Below are positions 33,111-42,333 of a stretch of DNA of 46,853 bases, piece after piece. A program made the position numbers and the translations under genes. Position 1 is the stretch's first letter. The number at the start of each line of letters is the position of its first letter. Under the pieces are notes generated by a model that was given only the letters and a program-made list of their open reading frames with translations, ran no database searches and was not told where the DNA came from. Source of the DNA: Runella sp. (GTDB taxonomy: Bacteria; Bacteroidota; Bacteroidia; Cytophagales; Spirosomataceae). The stretch is taken from NCBI RefSeq assembly GCF_027484545.1, contig NZ_JAIXST010000287.1, positions 1-46,853 on the forward strand, written 5' to 3'.

Positions 33111-33710
33111 TTATTTTGAATCCCAATTAAGTGACACAATAATTTCATTTTTTCTTCCAATTAGTTGGTAGGGAGGATTGTATCCTAAATAGCGAAAATT
33201 CCCGTAGTAAGAAAGGTGATGTTCTTTCAGAGAACTTTCAAGCATTTCAGTGTACTTTTTTATATTCTCGTCTGAAGTAAATCCTCCAAATTGAATGGCA
33301 GCCACGTATTCGTCAGGCGTAGTTTTAATAGCTATATCTGAATTGTCAGGCCGTGGCAAATTGTCTTTATTGTAATTTGAAGGCATCACAAAACTCATAC
33401 TCGAAACCGAATCTCCGATATCCATGTGTACTGGAGAAGTCATGGCTATTTTCATTTTATCTTTATTTCCACCAAAAATGTAACTGGCTAATTTTGCGAA
33501 GCCTGAACTGCCCAGTTCTTTGTAGGTTTTGGCAGAAGACGTAATCATTGCCATCGTTGCGGAGGGATAGTGTCGAATTTCAAAATTTCCCTCCGTCCGA
33601 ATTACTTTGTAAGCCTGGGTTTCTGTTTTATTGACTGACATGGTGGCGTATATTTGAAAGGCAATGAATAAAACAAAAATGATGATTGTTAGTACGAGAA
33701 CAATTTTCAT
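33111..33710 (-). CDS. SOUL-family haem-binding protein
   Basis: The 199-residue product has an N-terminal membrane anchor (about 2-22, IVLVLTIIIFVLFIAFQIYA). The SOUL domain follows, with KTETQAYKVIRTEGNFEIRHYPSATMAMITSS at the start, KMKIAMTSPVHMD in the middle and PPYQLIGRKNEIIVSL at the end. These match the p22HBP/SOUL consensus (YEVRxYPxxxxA, IxMTxPV). Bacterial members bind haem or related tetrapyrroles; the physiological role is unsettled. It lies 14 bp after the succinate-semialdehyde dehydrogenase gene. Confidence 0.9.
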   Translation of the reverse strand: MKIVLVLTIIIFVLFIAFQIYATMSVNKTETQAYKVIRTEGNFEIRHYPSATMAMITSSAKTYKELGSSGFAKLASYIFGGNKDKMKIAMTSPVHMDIGDSVSSMSFVMPSNYNKDNLPRPDNSDIAIKTTPDEYVAAIQFGGFTSDENIKKYTEMLESSLKEHHLSYYGNFRYLGYNPPYQLIGRKNEIIVSLNWDSK

Positions 33711-33724
33711 GGTGGTTTTAACGA

Positions 33725-35107
33725 TTAAAAAGGGTCGCTTAATTCACTTATCCGGATTAGTTTTTTGTTTACAAATTCATCCAAACCTAGCTCCGCCATT
33801 TCACGTCCATAGCCCGAGCCTTTTGTGCCTCCAAATGGCAGATCGGCTTGCGTCCAAGTTGGGTGATTGATGAAAACCATTCCGGTGTCAATTTGATTAG
33901 CAATTCGTTTGCCTCTTTCAATGTCTTGCGTAAACACCGAACCGCCTAAACCAAAAGGAGAATCATTGGCCAGCGCAATGGCTTCCGCTTCATTTTTCAC
34001 TTTAAAGAAAAGCGCCACCGGGCCAAAAAATTCTTCGTAAAAAACGGGGTTTTCCGGTTTTACATCGGTTAGAATGGTGGCCTGCATATAAGCCCCTTCT
34101 CGGTCTACTCTTTTGCCTCCCAACAAAATTTTTGCACCACCATCCACCGCTCTCTTTACTTGGTCGGCTATTTTTACGGCTGCTGCTTCTGTGCAAAGCG
34201 GGCCTAAGTGAGTAGCGGCTTCCATAGGGTCGCCAACTACCAAATCGGCTAATTTATTTTTGAATTTTTCCAGAAATGTGTCTGCAATGCTTTCTACGGC
34301 GATGAAGCGTTTGGAAGCCACGCAACACTGACCGTTGTTATTGATTCTGCCGACAACTGCCCACTCCACGGCTTGGTCAATATCGGCATCTTCCAGAATA
34401 ATAAAGGCATCGCTGCCCCCCAATTCTAAAACGGACTTTTTTATATGCTTACCTGCTTCTGCGGCGACACTTGCCCCTGCGGTTTCGCTACCCGTAAGCG
34501 ATACTCCTTTGACCCTTTTGTCGGCTACCAATTCAGTGATCCTTTGGTGAGAAACCAAAAGATTGGTATAAAGTCCAAGCGGTGCTCCGGCTTCTGTAAA
34601 TAGTTCTTCAATGGCTATGGCACATTGCGGTACATTGGCAGCGTGTTTGATCAATACTGTATTTCCGATCATGAGGTTGGGTGCCGCAAAACGGGCTACC
34701 TGATAAAACGGAAAATTCCAGGGCTGGATACCAAGCAACACTCCAATGGGGCTGTATCGTATGAGTGCTTTTCCGTGAACTGGGTTTAATAGTTTGTCTG
34801 CTAAAAACCCCTCCGCATTTTTTGCGTAGTAATCAAATATTTCGGCACTTAACTTTATTTCCCCTTCAGCATGAGTTAACAGTTTGCCCATTTCTAACGT
34901 TATCATTTGGGCAAGTTCTTTTTTGTTTGCTCTGAGCAAACCAGCTACTTTATACAATAGCTGCGCTCGCAATTTATAGTCCGTTTTCTTCCATTCGTCA
35001 AATGCATCTGCTGCTTTTATTATCGCTTTATCAACCGCGACATCCGTCATTTCATCGAAAGATTTGACTACTTTATTGGTCGCGGGATTTGTTGTTTGAA
35101 ACGTCAT
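33725..35107 (-). CDS. gabD: NAD(P)-dependent succinate-semialdehyde dehydrogenase
   Basis: The 460-residue aldehyde dehydrogenase has the active-site Glu in VLELGGSDAF and the nucleophilic Cys in NNGQCCVASKRF (two adjacent Cys, the second in the usual position). The cofactor region PWNFPFYQVARFAAPNLMIGN is present, and the C-terminal FGGTKGSGYGREMAELGLDEF is typical of the SSADH-like group. It would oxidise succinate semialdehyde or other reactive aldehydes to acids. The neighbours (SOUL protein, OYE) fit a detoxification unit. The family is broad, so substrate is moderately sure only. Confidence 0.88.
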   Translation of the reverse strand: MTFQTTNPATNKVVKSFDEMTDVAVDKAIIKAADAFDEWKKTDYKLRAQLLYKVAGLLRANKKELAQMITLEMGKLLTHAEGEIKLSAEIFDYYAKNAEGFLADKLLNPVHGKALIRYSPIGVLLGIQPWNFPFYQVARFAAPNLMIGNTVLIKHAANVPQCAIAIEELFTEAGAPLGLYTNLLVSHQRITELVADKRVKGVSLTGSETAGASVAAEAGKHIKKSVLELGGSDAFIILEDADIDQAVEWAVVGRINNNGQCCVASKRFIAVESIADTFLEKFKNKLADLVVGDPMEAATHLGPLCTEAAAVKIADQVKRAVDGGAKILLGGKRVDREGAYMQATILTDVKPENPVFYEEFFGPVALFFKVKNEAEAIALANDSPFGLGGSVFTQDIERGKRIANQIDTGMVFINHPTWTQADLPFGGTKGSGYGREMAELGLDEFVNKKLIRISELSDPF

Positions 35108-35138
35108 AACTTTATTTTTGGAAAGGTTATTTTTTGAA

Positions 35139-35172
35139 TTTTTAAGCGGTGGGTTTCTCCATTGCTTAAAAA
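35139..35172 (-). terminator. Hairpin downstream of BON-domain gene 1
   Basis: TTTTTAAGC pairs with GCTTAAAAA, and the stem extends inward through GGTGG/CCATT with two G-T pairs around a 6-nt loop. No separate U-tract follows, so its terminator function is likely but not certain. Confidence 0.5.
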
Positions 35173-35179
35173 TTATTAA

Positions 35180-35848
35180 TTAACTAAAAGCATACTCATA
35201 ATCGACGGCCAATTCATTTTTTACGTGCCATATACCCAGAGTATCCCAAGCAATACGACCTGCTTCATCTTTTTGATACCAAGAATCAACCGTTCCTGTT
35301 AGAGTAACTGTTGTTGCAGACACTGATACATTAATATCACTGTTATCTACTGACCAACTTCTGCCGATAGCATCTTCAACATCCTTCTTTTCAATCACAT
35401 CGTGGCTTTCCGATTTGATTTTAATGTTGTTGGTTACTCCTTTAATACATGTCAGATAATTTACCGCACTTTTTGCCGCATCTTTTTGGTAGTTCCAAGG
35501 CAATTCACCTTCCAAAGTAACCCAGCCATCTTCCACTTTTACGGTTACTTTATCATTAGGAACCGACCAGTTATTTCTTAAACCCGTTAGCACTTCATTC
35601 GCAACTTCCGCATCAGTCTTTGACCATGATTTAGGAAGTTCCACTTCAATTTTTTCAACCAAAGCTTTTACTCCAATTACTTTTTTTGCAGCACTTTCTG
35701 CTTCTATTTTTTTTGCATAACTGTCCACCACACCGGTCAAAGAAACAACACCATCTTTGGCAGTAACTCCAATCTCTTCTGCATTCAACAACGGCTCCCA
35801 TTTGATGGCGTTTTGAACGTCTGTCTGCAGTTCCTGATTAGTTTTCAT
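35180..35848 (-). CDS. Triple BON-domain protein 1
   Basis: I start at the ATG at 35848 (MKTNQELQTDVQNAIKWEPLL); an upstream TTG-type extension has no support. The 222-residue product contains three BON domains (about 1-70, 78-148, 150-220), each with an x-V-xLxGxV unit: [45 protein letters not shown]. There is no signal peptide, so it is probably cytoplasmic despite the envelope link of BON domains. BON domains bind membranes or ligands; in this arrangement they are typical osmotic and stress-induced proteins. A paralogue lies 1.4 kb away, and both are behind the same promoter module. Confidence 0.88.
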   Translation of the reverse strand: MKTNQELQTDVQNAIKWEPLLNAEEIGVTAKDGVVSLTGVVDSYAKKIEAESAAKKVIGVKALVEKIEVELPKSWSKTDAEVANEVLTGLRNNWSVPNDKVTVKVEDGWVTLEGELPWNYQKDAAKSAVNYLTCIKGVTNNIKIKSESHDVIEKKDVEDAIGRSWSVDNSDINVSVSATTVTLTGTVDSWYQKDEAGRIAWDTLGIWHVKNELAVDYEYAFS

Positions 35849-35888
35849 TATACCTATTTTACATTGTGAATGAACTTTCACAACGGCA

Positions 35889-35956
35889 CAAAGGTGTGTA
35901 TTATACTCAGCTGAAACCTTACATTAGTATCAAAATAAATTACATGATTCACACAT
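35889..35956 (-). promoter_or_regulatory. Shared stress promoter module, copy 4
   Basis: CAAAGGTG at 35889 (minus-strand CACCTTTG), TTACAT at 35919 and at 35940 (exactly 21 bp apart) and ATTCACACAT to 35956. It lies 41 bp upstream of BON gene 1. The rest of the gap up to 36165 shows nothing recognisable. Confidence 0.75.
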
Positions 35957-36165
35957 TATTTCAGTTAAAATAGTTATGATCAAATTGGGTATTATAAGGG
36001 GAGCTTCGGCACCTAAAATAGTCGTTCAATAGTTAAGCTTGTTAACGAAAAAAAGGAGTAAACAATATCAAATTTTCATACCTATTAACGCGCTATTTAC
36101 CATATCATAAATAGTAAAAATTCAGATTAGGTCACCACTCTCACATCAAATTTTATTACAGCCCA

Positions 36166-36831
36166 TTACCAAACGGGTGCAATCTGTTGTTTTGAATTTG
36201 AAATTTCTATCATAATAGCATAAACGGATATACTGATGATGGATGAGAAAAAACACCAAACAGATAGAATATAGTGCTCATAAAATAGAGCTGTGATTAA
36301 ATAAGAAATCAAAACTGCTACGCCTAACATCCACATTCTTTTTATGTGTGAAAAAAACGGAGGAGCAATGGTTGCTAAAGCATATAACCCAATAACATAT
36401 ATTCGAAGCGACGCAGGATAATTTTGGATATAGGCAATGTGATGTCCGATTATTTTTGCCTGTATCTGATACGACAACAAGCAGTAGGCCAGGTAAAATC
36501 CAACTATGATACCCGCTCCTATCAGTATTTTTTGTACTTTTTTTCGAGTACTGTTTTTTTCAAGCAGTATTATGGCAACGGGAACCCACAGTGGCCAGAG
36601 AATTTGGGCAAAAAACAGGAAGGTATAGGTTGCAATTCTTTGCGTGGCAACATTGTCCAGATTTGGGAGTGTTACCCACAAAATGCCCTCCGCTACCTGT
36701 TGAACCGCAAAAATCAATGGGATACTCGCAAAAAGTAATTGGGAAGGTTTGTGTGCTTTTTTTATTGATACAACACCAATAACCGAAAGAACAACACCTG
36801 CCCCAAAACTCGCATTAGCCGAAAAGCACAT
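36166..36831 (-). CDS. DUF6629-type multi-pass membrane protein
   Basis: The 221-residue protein has about seven membrane helices and begins MCFSANASFGAGVVLSVIGVVSIKKA, the N-terminal signature of DUF6629-like proteins. It also has the conserved FAVQQVAEGILWV and FFAQILWPLWVPVAIILLE segments. The conserved Cys2, a Gln/Glu pair and Trp residues inside membrane segments are suggestive of a small-molecule or metal site, but nothing is known to me about function. It stands in the stress block, 46 bp downstream of a small single-span membrane protein gene, possibly with it in one transcript. Confidence 0.75.
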   Translation of the reverse strand: MCFSANASFGAGVVLSVIGVVSIKKAHKPSQLLFASIPLIFAVQQVAEGILWVTLPNLDNVATQRIATYTFLFFAQILWPLWVPVAIILLEKNSTRKKVQKILIGAGIIVGFYLAYCLLSYQIQAKIIGHHIAYIQNYPASLRIYVIGLYALATIAPPFFSHIKRMWMLGVAVLISYLITALFYEHYILSVWCFFSSIISISVYAIMIEISNSKQQIAPVW

Positions 36832-36877
36832 AAAGTTATTATTTGAAATGAATGAGAATAAGTTTAGCTGTAATGAA

Positions 36878-37171
36878 CTATTTATCAGTCTTTTTATTTT
36901 TTTTCAATAAAAGAGTTCGGGCAGAAGCACTGTCAATTAGTAAATTATTTACTGGGATTTTATTGATGTTTACCACCTGAACTTTTGCGGGCACTTTTTC
37001 TATTGCAATAAATTTATTTGACAGAAGTAATACTATTGAAATTAAAATGGCTATAGTGGTTAGGCTAACTCCGTTGGTATATCTCTTATTTCCTTTTTCA
37101 GTAATTTTCACATTCTTACTGTAAGAATTCGTATTTGCTTCTATTTCGTAAAGCAAAATTTCCTTATACAT
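36878..37171 (-). CDS. Hypothetical single-span membrane protein, 97 residues
   Basis: A polar N-terminus (MYKEILLYEIEANTNSYSKN) is followed by one membrane helix (about 36-52, LTTIAILISIVLLLSN) and a basic C-terminal region ending LLLKKNKKTDK. I recognise no family. The frame is intact, has an upstream A-rich region, and lies on the strand of all its neighbours. It precedes the DUF6629 gene by 46 bp. Confidence 0.55.
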   Translation of the reverse strand: MYKEILLYEIEANTNSYSKNVKITEKGNKRYTNGVSLTTIAILISIVLLLSNKFIAIEKVPAKVQVVNINKIPVNNLLIDSASARTLLLKKNKKTDK

Positions 37172-37263
37172 TTTTATTTTGTCATGTATCTATCACCGCC
37201 TGTTTGACTAAAAAAGAGCTATTCTTTAATCATAATTACTACTTTCAAAAGTTAATTTTTACG

Positions 37264-37288
37264 TTAAAAAGGGGAAAAAATCCCCCTT
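37264..37288 (-). terminator. Intrinsic terminator after BON-domain gene 2
   Basis: On the minus strand AAGGGG and CCCCTT form a stem around a T-rich loop, followed directly by further T. It lies 7 bp after the BON gene 2 stop. Confidence 0.7.
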
Positions 37289-37294
37289 ACCAGG

Positions 37295-37969
37295 CTAATT
37301 TACCAAGACATAATCATAATCGATTACTAATTCGTTATCGACTGTCCAAACCCCGGGTGCATTCCAGGCAATTCGTCCGGCTTCCTCTTTCTGGTACCAT
37401 GAATTAACGATGCCGGTTAAAGTTACGTTATGAGCTAACACTTTCACGTGAATATCTTCGTCGTTAATTGACCAGTTCCGTTTTAAACCATTCTCGATGT
37501 CATGTTTTTCAATCTCATCGTTGGTTTCGGATTTAATAGTGATGTAGTTTGATACGCCCGTTACGCCCAACAATTTTTTTACGGCATTTTTGGCCGCTTC
37601 TTTTTGATAATTCCAATGAAGCTCTCCTTCGAGCGTTACCCACCCTTTTTCAACTTTTACTTTTATTTTGTCGGCGGGAATTTCCCAATTCCATTTAAAC
37701 GCATTGATGACTTCATTGGCAATGTTGTTATCATCTTTTTTAGCCAACGTATTGTCAAATCTAACTTTAATCTCTTCGACTACTACTTTGACTCCTGCCA
37801 CATTTTTAGCGGCCTCTTCCGCTTCTGATTTCTTGGAATAACTGTTCACATTTCCCGTCAATGTAACAATACCGTCTTTCACCGAAACTCCAATTTCTGC
37901 AGCATTTAATAATGACTCCCATTTAAGGGCATTCTGTACATCTTTTTGTAATTCTTCGTTAGTTTTCAT
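37295..37969 (-). CDS. Triple BON-domain protein 2
   Basis: The ATG at 37969 ([21 protein letters not shown]) aligns with the start of the paralogue at 35848, which supports it over an upstream start. The 224-residue product has three BON domains with [30 protein letters not shown] and [14 protein letters not shown]. The order of domains and many residues are shared with BON protein 1, so a tandem duplication with later insertion of three genes is likely. No signal peptide. It has promoter module copy 5 upstream and a terminator downstream, hence is a one-gene unit. Confidence 0.88.
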   Translation of the reverse strand: MKTNEELQKDVQNALKWESLLNAAEIGVSVKDGIVTLTGNVNSYSKKSEAEEAAKNVAGVKVVVEEIKVRFDNTLAKKDDNNIANEVINAFKWNWEIPADKIKVKVEKGWVTLEGELHWNYQKEAAKNAVKKLLGVTGVSNYITIKSETNDEIEKHDIENGLKRNWSINDEDIHVKVLAHNVTLTGIVNSWYQKEEAGRIAWNAPGVWTVDNELVIDYDYVLVN

Positions 37970-38006
37970 AGTAACTATTTTTAGTTGTGAAAGATTTTCC
38001 ACGGGG

Positions 38007-38073
38007 CAAAGATGAGACTTTTAAGCGCTGAAATGTTACATCATTATTATAAATGGTTACATTATTCACACAT
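38007..38073 (-). promoter_or_regulatory. Shared stress promoter module, copy 5
   Basis: CAAAGATGAG at 38007 (minus-strand CATCTTTG), TTACAT at 38036 and at 38057 (21 bp apart) and ATTCACACAT at 38064-38073. It lies 38 bp upstream of BON gene 2. This is one of the two cleanest copies. Confidence 0.75.
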
Positions 38074-38188
38074 CAAGAATGCTTATTAGCGCTATTCATA
38101 TTGATTATAAAGATAGCTACTGCGACTTGAATACATTTCAGAAAAGGAGGGCTTCTATTTTGATGGTTGCCTAATAAACGTATGTTGT

Positions 38189-38214
38189 ATTTCGTTATCA
38201 TTTAACAACGAAAT
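38189..38214 (+). promoter_or_regulatory. Inverted repeat before the phosphoglycerate mutase gene
   Basis: ATTTCGTT and AACGAAAT form a perfect 8-bp inverted repeat with a 10-nt spacer, 24 bp upstream of the ATG at 38239. It could be an operator; no binder can be named. Confidence 0.4.
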
Positions 38215-38238
38215 TAATTCCTCATAGAAAAATAAAGG

Positions 38239-38844
38239 ATGGCATTATTGACACTAATCAGGCATGGACAGTCTACCTATAATTTAGAAAACCGTTTTAC
38301 GGGAAATACAGACGTAGAGCTCACTCCTTTGGGAGAAGAAGAGGCCAAGCAGGCAGGTAAAAAACTAACGAATTTTACCTTTGCTATTGCTTATACTTCC
38401 ATGCTTAAAAGAGCACAAAAAACGTTGGAAATTATTTTAGAAGAAATGAAGCAAACTACCATTCCCATTGTCAAAATTGCGGCCTTTGACGAAAGAAAGT
38501 ATGGCAGTTTACAAGGACTTAATAAAGCGGAAACCGCCTTGAAATACGGTGACGCACAGGTAGAGATTTGGAGAAGAAGTTATGACGTACGTCCGCCCGA
38601 AGGGGAAAGTTTAAAAGACACTTTTAACAGAGCTGTTCCTTATTATAAGCAGGAAATTGAGCCCAAATTAAAAGCGGGACAGAATATTTTGATAGTAGCC
38701 CACGGCAATAGCCTGAGAGCTTTGATGATGTATTTGGAAAATATCAGCCCGCAGGCCATTTCAGAAGTAAATATAGCGACGGGTTTGCCGAGGTTATATA
38801 CATTTGATAATGAACTGAAATTGCTCAATGTACATTATTTATAA
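38239..38844 (+). CDS. gpmA: 2,3-bisphosphoglycerate-dependent phosphoglycerate mutase
   Basis: This 201-residue histidine-phosphatase-fold protein has the catalytic LIRHGQSTYNLENRFTGNTDVELTPLG segment, the second Arg in TSMLKRAQKTLEI, DERKYGSLQGLNK (Glu proton donor region), RSYDVRPPEGESL and the second catalytic His in ILIVAHGNSLRALMMYLE. It interconverts 3- and 2-phosphoglycerate in glycolysis. It is about 30 residues shorter than enterobacterial GpmA at the C-terminus, as in many Bacteroidota forms. It is the only plus-strand gene in the block and converges with the gene at 38847 with 2 bp between stops. Confidence 0.9.
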   Translation: MALLTLIRHGQSTYNLENRFTGNTDVELTPLGEEEAKQAGKKLTNFTFAIAYTSMLKRAQKTLEIILEEMKQTTIPIVKIAAFDERKYGSLQGLNKAETALKYGDAQVEIWRRSYDVRPPEGESLKDTFNRAVPYYKQEIEPKLKAGQNILIVAHGNSLRALMMYLENISPQAISEVNIATGLPRLYTFDNELKLLNVHYL

Positions 38845-38846
38845 CC

Positions 38847-39197
38847 TTACAAATCAGCCAATTTCCACAACCAGCGGGCTAATTTTTCGTTTAAGGAGGG
38901 TAATTGCATAACCATTAAATTGAACCCTTTTTTACTCATGCACCAATCAATACAGATGGTATTAAGGTCGGCGTCATACACGTATATTTTTTTGAAATGG
39001 TGCCTGCTGTTAATGCCCGCTAATTTGCAGATTTGAATTGATTTTTGCAGGGCATCCAGTATGTTTTCCTGAGTGACATCTCCCGAAAATATCAAATGAC
39101 GAAGTGAGTATCGTCGTCGGGCGTTATAAAAGGCATCTTCAAATTCACCTATGGAAAGTTGAAATTCAGTAGAGGAATAAAGGCTTATCGTATCCAT
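38847..39197 (-). CDS. Hypothetical protein at the end of the J-protein operon
   Basis: The 116-residue soluble protein has no recognised domain. Features: MDTISLYSSTEFQLSIGEF at the start, a basic patch NARRRYSLRHLIF, a helix (TQENILDALQKSIQICKLAG), a beta hairpin (KKIYVYDADLNTICIDWCMSKKGFNLMVMQLP) and a C-terminal Trp-rich helix (ARWLWKLADL). It begins 17 bp after the CbpA-like gene ends, so it is probably the last gene of that operon. Function unknown. Confidence 0.65.
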   Translation of the reverse strand: MDTISLYSSTEFQLSIGEFEDAFYNARRRYSLRHLIFSGDVTQENILDALQKSIQICKLAGINSRHHFKKIYVYDADLNTICIDWCMSKKGFNLMVMQLPSLNEKLARWLWKLADL

Positions 39198-39214
39198 TTT
39201 TGTACCATTTATAA

Positions 39215-40126
39215 TTACACCGTCGCTTTCAATTGTTCAAACAACTCTCTTTGTATATCGGTCAGTTGAGCAGGAATTTGTACCTGCAATACAATGGTAA
39301 AATTTCCAAAATCATTCGCTTTGTCATACACGGGCATTCCTTTCCCTTTTAGGCGAATGAGTTTGCCGTTTTGAGTTCCTTCCGCAATTTTTACCTTTAC
39401 CTGTCCCGATAACGTATTAACTAAAATGTCTCCGCCTAAAACTGCGGTATATAAATCTATAGCATACACCATTGATAAATCATCTCCTTTGCGAACCAAT
39501 TGCGGATGCGGTTTAACTTTTATTCGAATCAGTAAATCGCCGCGATTCTCTTCGCTGCTTCCTTTGGCTCCTTTGTTTTTTATACGCAGCAATTGGTCCG
39601 TGTAAGAGCCGGGTTTAACCGCAATTCGAAACTTCTCGTTTTCTACCTGAATGGTGCGATTCGTACCCTGATACGCTTCTTCGAGGGTGATTTCCATTTC
39701 AGTTTCATAATCTCCCCCTTTTCTGCTTTGAGAACCTCCTTTTCCTCTTGCATTACCGGCAAAAAATTGTTCGAAAAAATCAGAAAAATCCGCCTGCCCT
39801 CTATTCCCAAACGGGCCGTTGCCCCCCTCTTCGTAATAATACGGCCCTCCCGAAGCTCCTCCGAATGGATTTCCACCTTTGGACGCACCGTTTTGCTCAT
39901 ATTGCTGCCAATTTTCCCCTAACTCATCGTATTTTTTTCGCTTCTCGGGATTACTCAATACCTCGTTGGCTTGGTTGGCGAGCTTAAAGGTTTCCTCAGC
40001 TTCTTTATTACCGGGATTTTTATCAGGATGATACTTAACGGCCAATACCCTGAATGCTTTTTTGATTTCGTCCTGCGTGGCCTTTTTATCAACTCCCAGT
40101 ACCTTATAGTAATCTTTATACTCCAC
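39215..40126 (-). CDS. cbpA: CbpA/DnaJ-type J-domain co-chaperone
   Basis: The 303-residue protein has an N-terminal J domain (about 4-70, with the HPD motif in [16 protein letters not shown]), a Gly-rich linker (about 85-130) and two C-terminal substrate-binding domains (about 135-300, with [22 protein letters not shown] and [15 protein letters not shown]). There is no zinc-finger domain, so it is a class B J protein like CbpA rather than DnaJ. It stimulates Hsp70 under stress. It starts 1 bp after the old yellow enzyme gene stops. Confidence 0.9.
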   Translation of the reverse strand: MEYKDYYKVLGVDKKATQDEIKKAFRVLAVKYHPDKNPGNKEAEETFKLANQANEVLSNPEKRKKYDELGENWQQYEQNGASKGGNPFGGASGGPYYYEEGGNGPFGNRGQADFSDFFEQFFAGNARGKGGSQSRKGGDYETEMEITLEEAYQGTNRTIQVENEKFRIAVKPGSYTDQLLRIKNKGAKGSSEENRGDLLIRIKVKPHPQLVRKGDDLSMVYAIDLYTAVLGGDILVNTLSGQVKVKIAEGTQNGKLIRLKGKGMPVYDKANDFGNFTIVLQVQIPAQLTDIQRELFEQLKATV

Positions 40127-40127
40127 G

Positions 40128-41231
40128 CTATTGGCTGATTAATTGGGCTTTATGAGACGGATAATCCGTATAGCCATTTTCGTCGGCCGAATAAAAGAAG
40201 TCCATTTTGAGGTCTTCTGATAAAACCCAATTGTTTTCTTCCCGTTCCACAAAGTCGGGATTATTGATAAACGGTCGTCCAAAAGCGATGAGGTCAGCTA
40301 ATCCACTTTCAATATCCGTTTCGGCTCGCTCCTTATCATACCCCCCCGAAAGGATAATCGTATTTTCAAAATTGTGACCTATCAGCGTTTTTATTTCCAT
40401 GGGCACCATCGGCGCTCCCATCGCTGAGTGGTCCACGAGGTGAATATAGGCAATATCCAATTTGTTCAGTTCCTTAGACAGGTAGTCATACGTGGCATGG
40501 ATGGTTGGATAATGTGGCATGTCGCTTGCGGTACCGTAAGGGGATAAACGAATTCCTGTTTTTTCTTTTCCAATGGCGTTGGCAACGGCCGCTACTGTTT
40601 CAATCACAAAGCGGCAACGGTTTTCGGTATTCCCTCCGTAATTATCATCGCGGATATTGCTTACTGGCGACAAAAACTCTTCCAGCAGGTAGCCGTTGGC
40701 TCCGTGCAGTTCTACGCCGTCAAATCCTGCCTTGATTGCATTTTCAGCGGCCGTTGCAAATTCGGCGATTGTATTTAAAATATCCGCGTTGGTCATTGCC
40801 AAAGGCACTGGAAAGTCCTGTAGTCTTTCTGCATCCGTCCACATCTGTCCGCTCGCCTGTACGGCCGACGGCGCCATTACCTGCGCTCCTTCGGGCATGT
40901 TAAGCGCATGACTTATTCTGCCGGTATGCATCAACTGAACAAAAATTTTCCCGCCTTTTGCATGTACTGCCGAGGTAGTCATTTTCCATCCTTCCACTTG
41001 TTGTTGAGTAAATATCCCGGGAATTCGGGCATAGCCTAATCCATTGGGTGATGGAGATGTACCTTCAGTAATGATTAATCCCGCACTGGCACGCTGTGCA
41101 TAATAGGTGGCCATGAGGGCATTGGCGACATTATCAATCGCTCGGCATCGGGTCATGGGAGCCATCACCATCCGATTTTGCAACACTAAATCTCCAATTT
41201 TGGTAGAAGTAAACAATTTATAGTCTGTCAT
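40128..41231 (-). CDS. Alkene reductase, old yellow enzyme family (second copy)
   Basis: This 367-residue enzyme parallels the copy at 31850-32959 along its whole length. It shares the segments [51 protein letters not shown] and [14 protein letters not shown]. It is expected to bind FMN and reduce electrophilic alkenes with NADPH. It lies in a run of one-strand genes: ldhA-like, CurA-like reductase, OYE, CbpA-like and a hypothetical gene, with gaps of 71, 32, 1 and 17 bp. The pairing with another alkene reductase (CurA-like) suggests defence against reactive enals. Confidence 0.94.
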   Translation of the reverse strand: MTDYKLFTSTKIGDLVLQNRMVMAPMTRCRAIDNVANALMATYYAQRASAGLIITEGTSPSPNGLGYARIPGIFTQQQVEGWKMTTSAVHAKGGKIFVQLMHTGRISHALNMPEGAQVMAPSAVQASGQMWTDAERLQDFPVPLAMTNADILNTIAEFATAAENAIKAGFDGVELHGANGYLLEEFLSPVSNIRDDNYGGNTENRCRFVIETVAAVANAIGKEKTGIRLSPYGTASDMPHYPTIHATYDYLSKELNKLDIAYIHLVDHSAMGAPMVPMEIKTLIGHNFENTIILSGGYDKERAETDIESGLADLIAFGRPFINNPDFVEREENNWVLSEDLKMDFFYSADENGYTDYPSHKAQLISQ

Positions 41232-41263
41232 GTAGTTGCGGCTGTTTTTCAGCCTGTCTAATT

Positions 41264-42262
41264 TTATGCTTTCACGATCATTTTTCCGGTATTTTCACCT
41301 TTAAACAGTCCCAACAAGGCAGTAGGTAATTGGTCAAAACCGTGAACAATTGTTTCCGTATATTTCAATTTTCCTATTTTTATCCATTCTGCCAAGTGGT
41401 GAATGCCTTCGGGATAGTCACTTTGATAATTGCCAACAATAAAACCTTGTATCATGACACTTTTTGACACAAACAGCGATTGCAGACGAGGCCCCATGGC
41501 CACCTTTTCATTGTTGTATAGGGAAATTTGTCCGCATAATGCAATGCGGGCATGATTGTTTAAATTATAAATTACGGCGTCGGAGATTTCGCCACCCACA
41601 TTATCAAAATAAATATCTACGCCGTGGGGACATGCATCGGCAATGGCTTTTCTGATATCGGTTGTCGTTTTGTAATTGATAGCTTCGTCAAACCCAAATT
41701 CTTCTTTCAGCAAGCTTAGTTTTTCATCCGACCCAGCAATACCAATAACTCGGCAACCCAGTATTTTTGCAATCTGACCCACCACCATGCCGACAGCTCC
41801 CGCAGCCCCCGACACGACTACCGTTTCTCCAGCTTTGGGCTTGCAAATGCGTACCAATCCGAAATAAGCCGTAAGACCGGGCATTCCTAAAATGCCCAAA
41901 TAATAGCTGGGCGGCGCAATTGTGGCATCAATTTTTTGGATGGTTCGTTCAGAAGCAATGAATTCTTTACGCCAGGGCAGCAGCCCCACCACTAAGTCGC
42001 CGGTCTTAAAGTTGTCTGATTTACTCTCCACTACCGTGGCAACTACGCCTCCAGTAATGGGGTGGTCAATGTGGAAGGATTGAACATACGATTTTGCGTC
42101 GTTCATTCGGCCACGCATATACGGGTCAACGGAATAATACAGCCCTTTTAAGGCTACTTCGCCAGGTTTTACTTCGGCCAGCTCCGCATTTTCAGTTCTG
42201 AAATTAGCTAAAGTGGGGGTGCCCTGAGGTCTTGAGGCAAGCACAATTTGTTGAGTAGTCAT
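41264..42262 (-). CDS. curA: CurA/prostaglandin-reductase-like NADPH-dependent oxidoreductase
   Basis: I start at the ATG at 42262 (MTTQQIVLASRPQGTPTL). The 332-residue medium-chain dehydrogenase has no zinc ligands. It shows the family opening (PGEVALKGLYYSVDPYMRGRMND), the NADPH loop SGAAGAVGMVVGQIAK, and FDNVGGEISDAVI. CurA-type enzymes reduce alpha,beta-unsaturated carbonyls. It is in an operon-like row with an OYE and a D-lactate dehydrogenase-like gene. Start codon context has an A-rich upstream region. Confidence 0.9.
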   Translation of the reverse strand: MTTQQIVLASRPQGTPTLANFRTENAELAEVKPGEVALKGLYYSVDPYMRGRMNDAKSYVQSFHIDHPITGGVVATVVESKSDNFKTGDLVVGLLPWRKEFIASERTIQKIDATIAPPSYYLGILGMPGLTAYFGLVRICKPKAGETVVVSGAAGAVGMVVGQIAKILGCRVIGIAGSDEKLSLLKEEFGFDEAINYKTTTDIRKAIADACPHGVDIYFDNVGGEISDAVIYNLNNHARIALCGQISLYNNEKVAMGPRLQSLFVSKSVMIQGFIVGNYQSDYPEGIHHLAEWIKIGKLKYTETIVHGFDQLPTALLGLFKGENTGKMIVKA

Positions 42263-42333
42263 TCTTTTCTTGGTTAAGATAATAAAAGCCAAAAGCGTTC
42301 TGCCAATAAGCAAGTGAATTTTTTCAACTAAAG

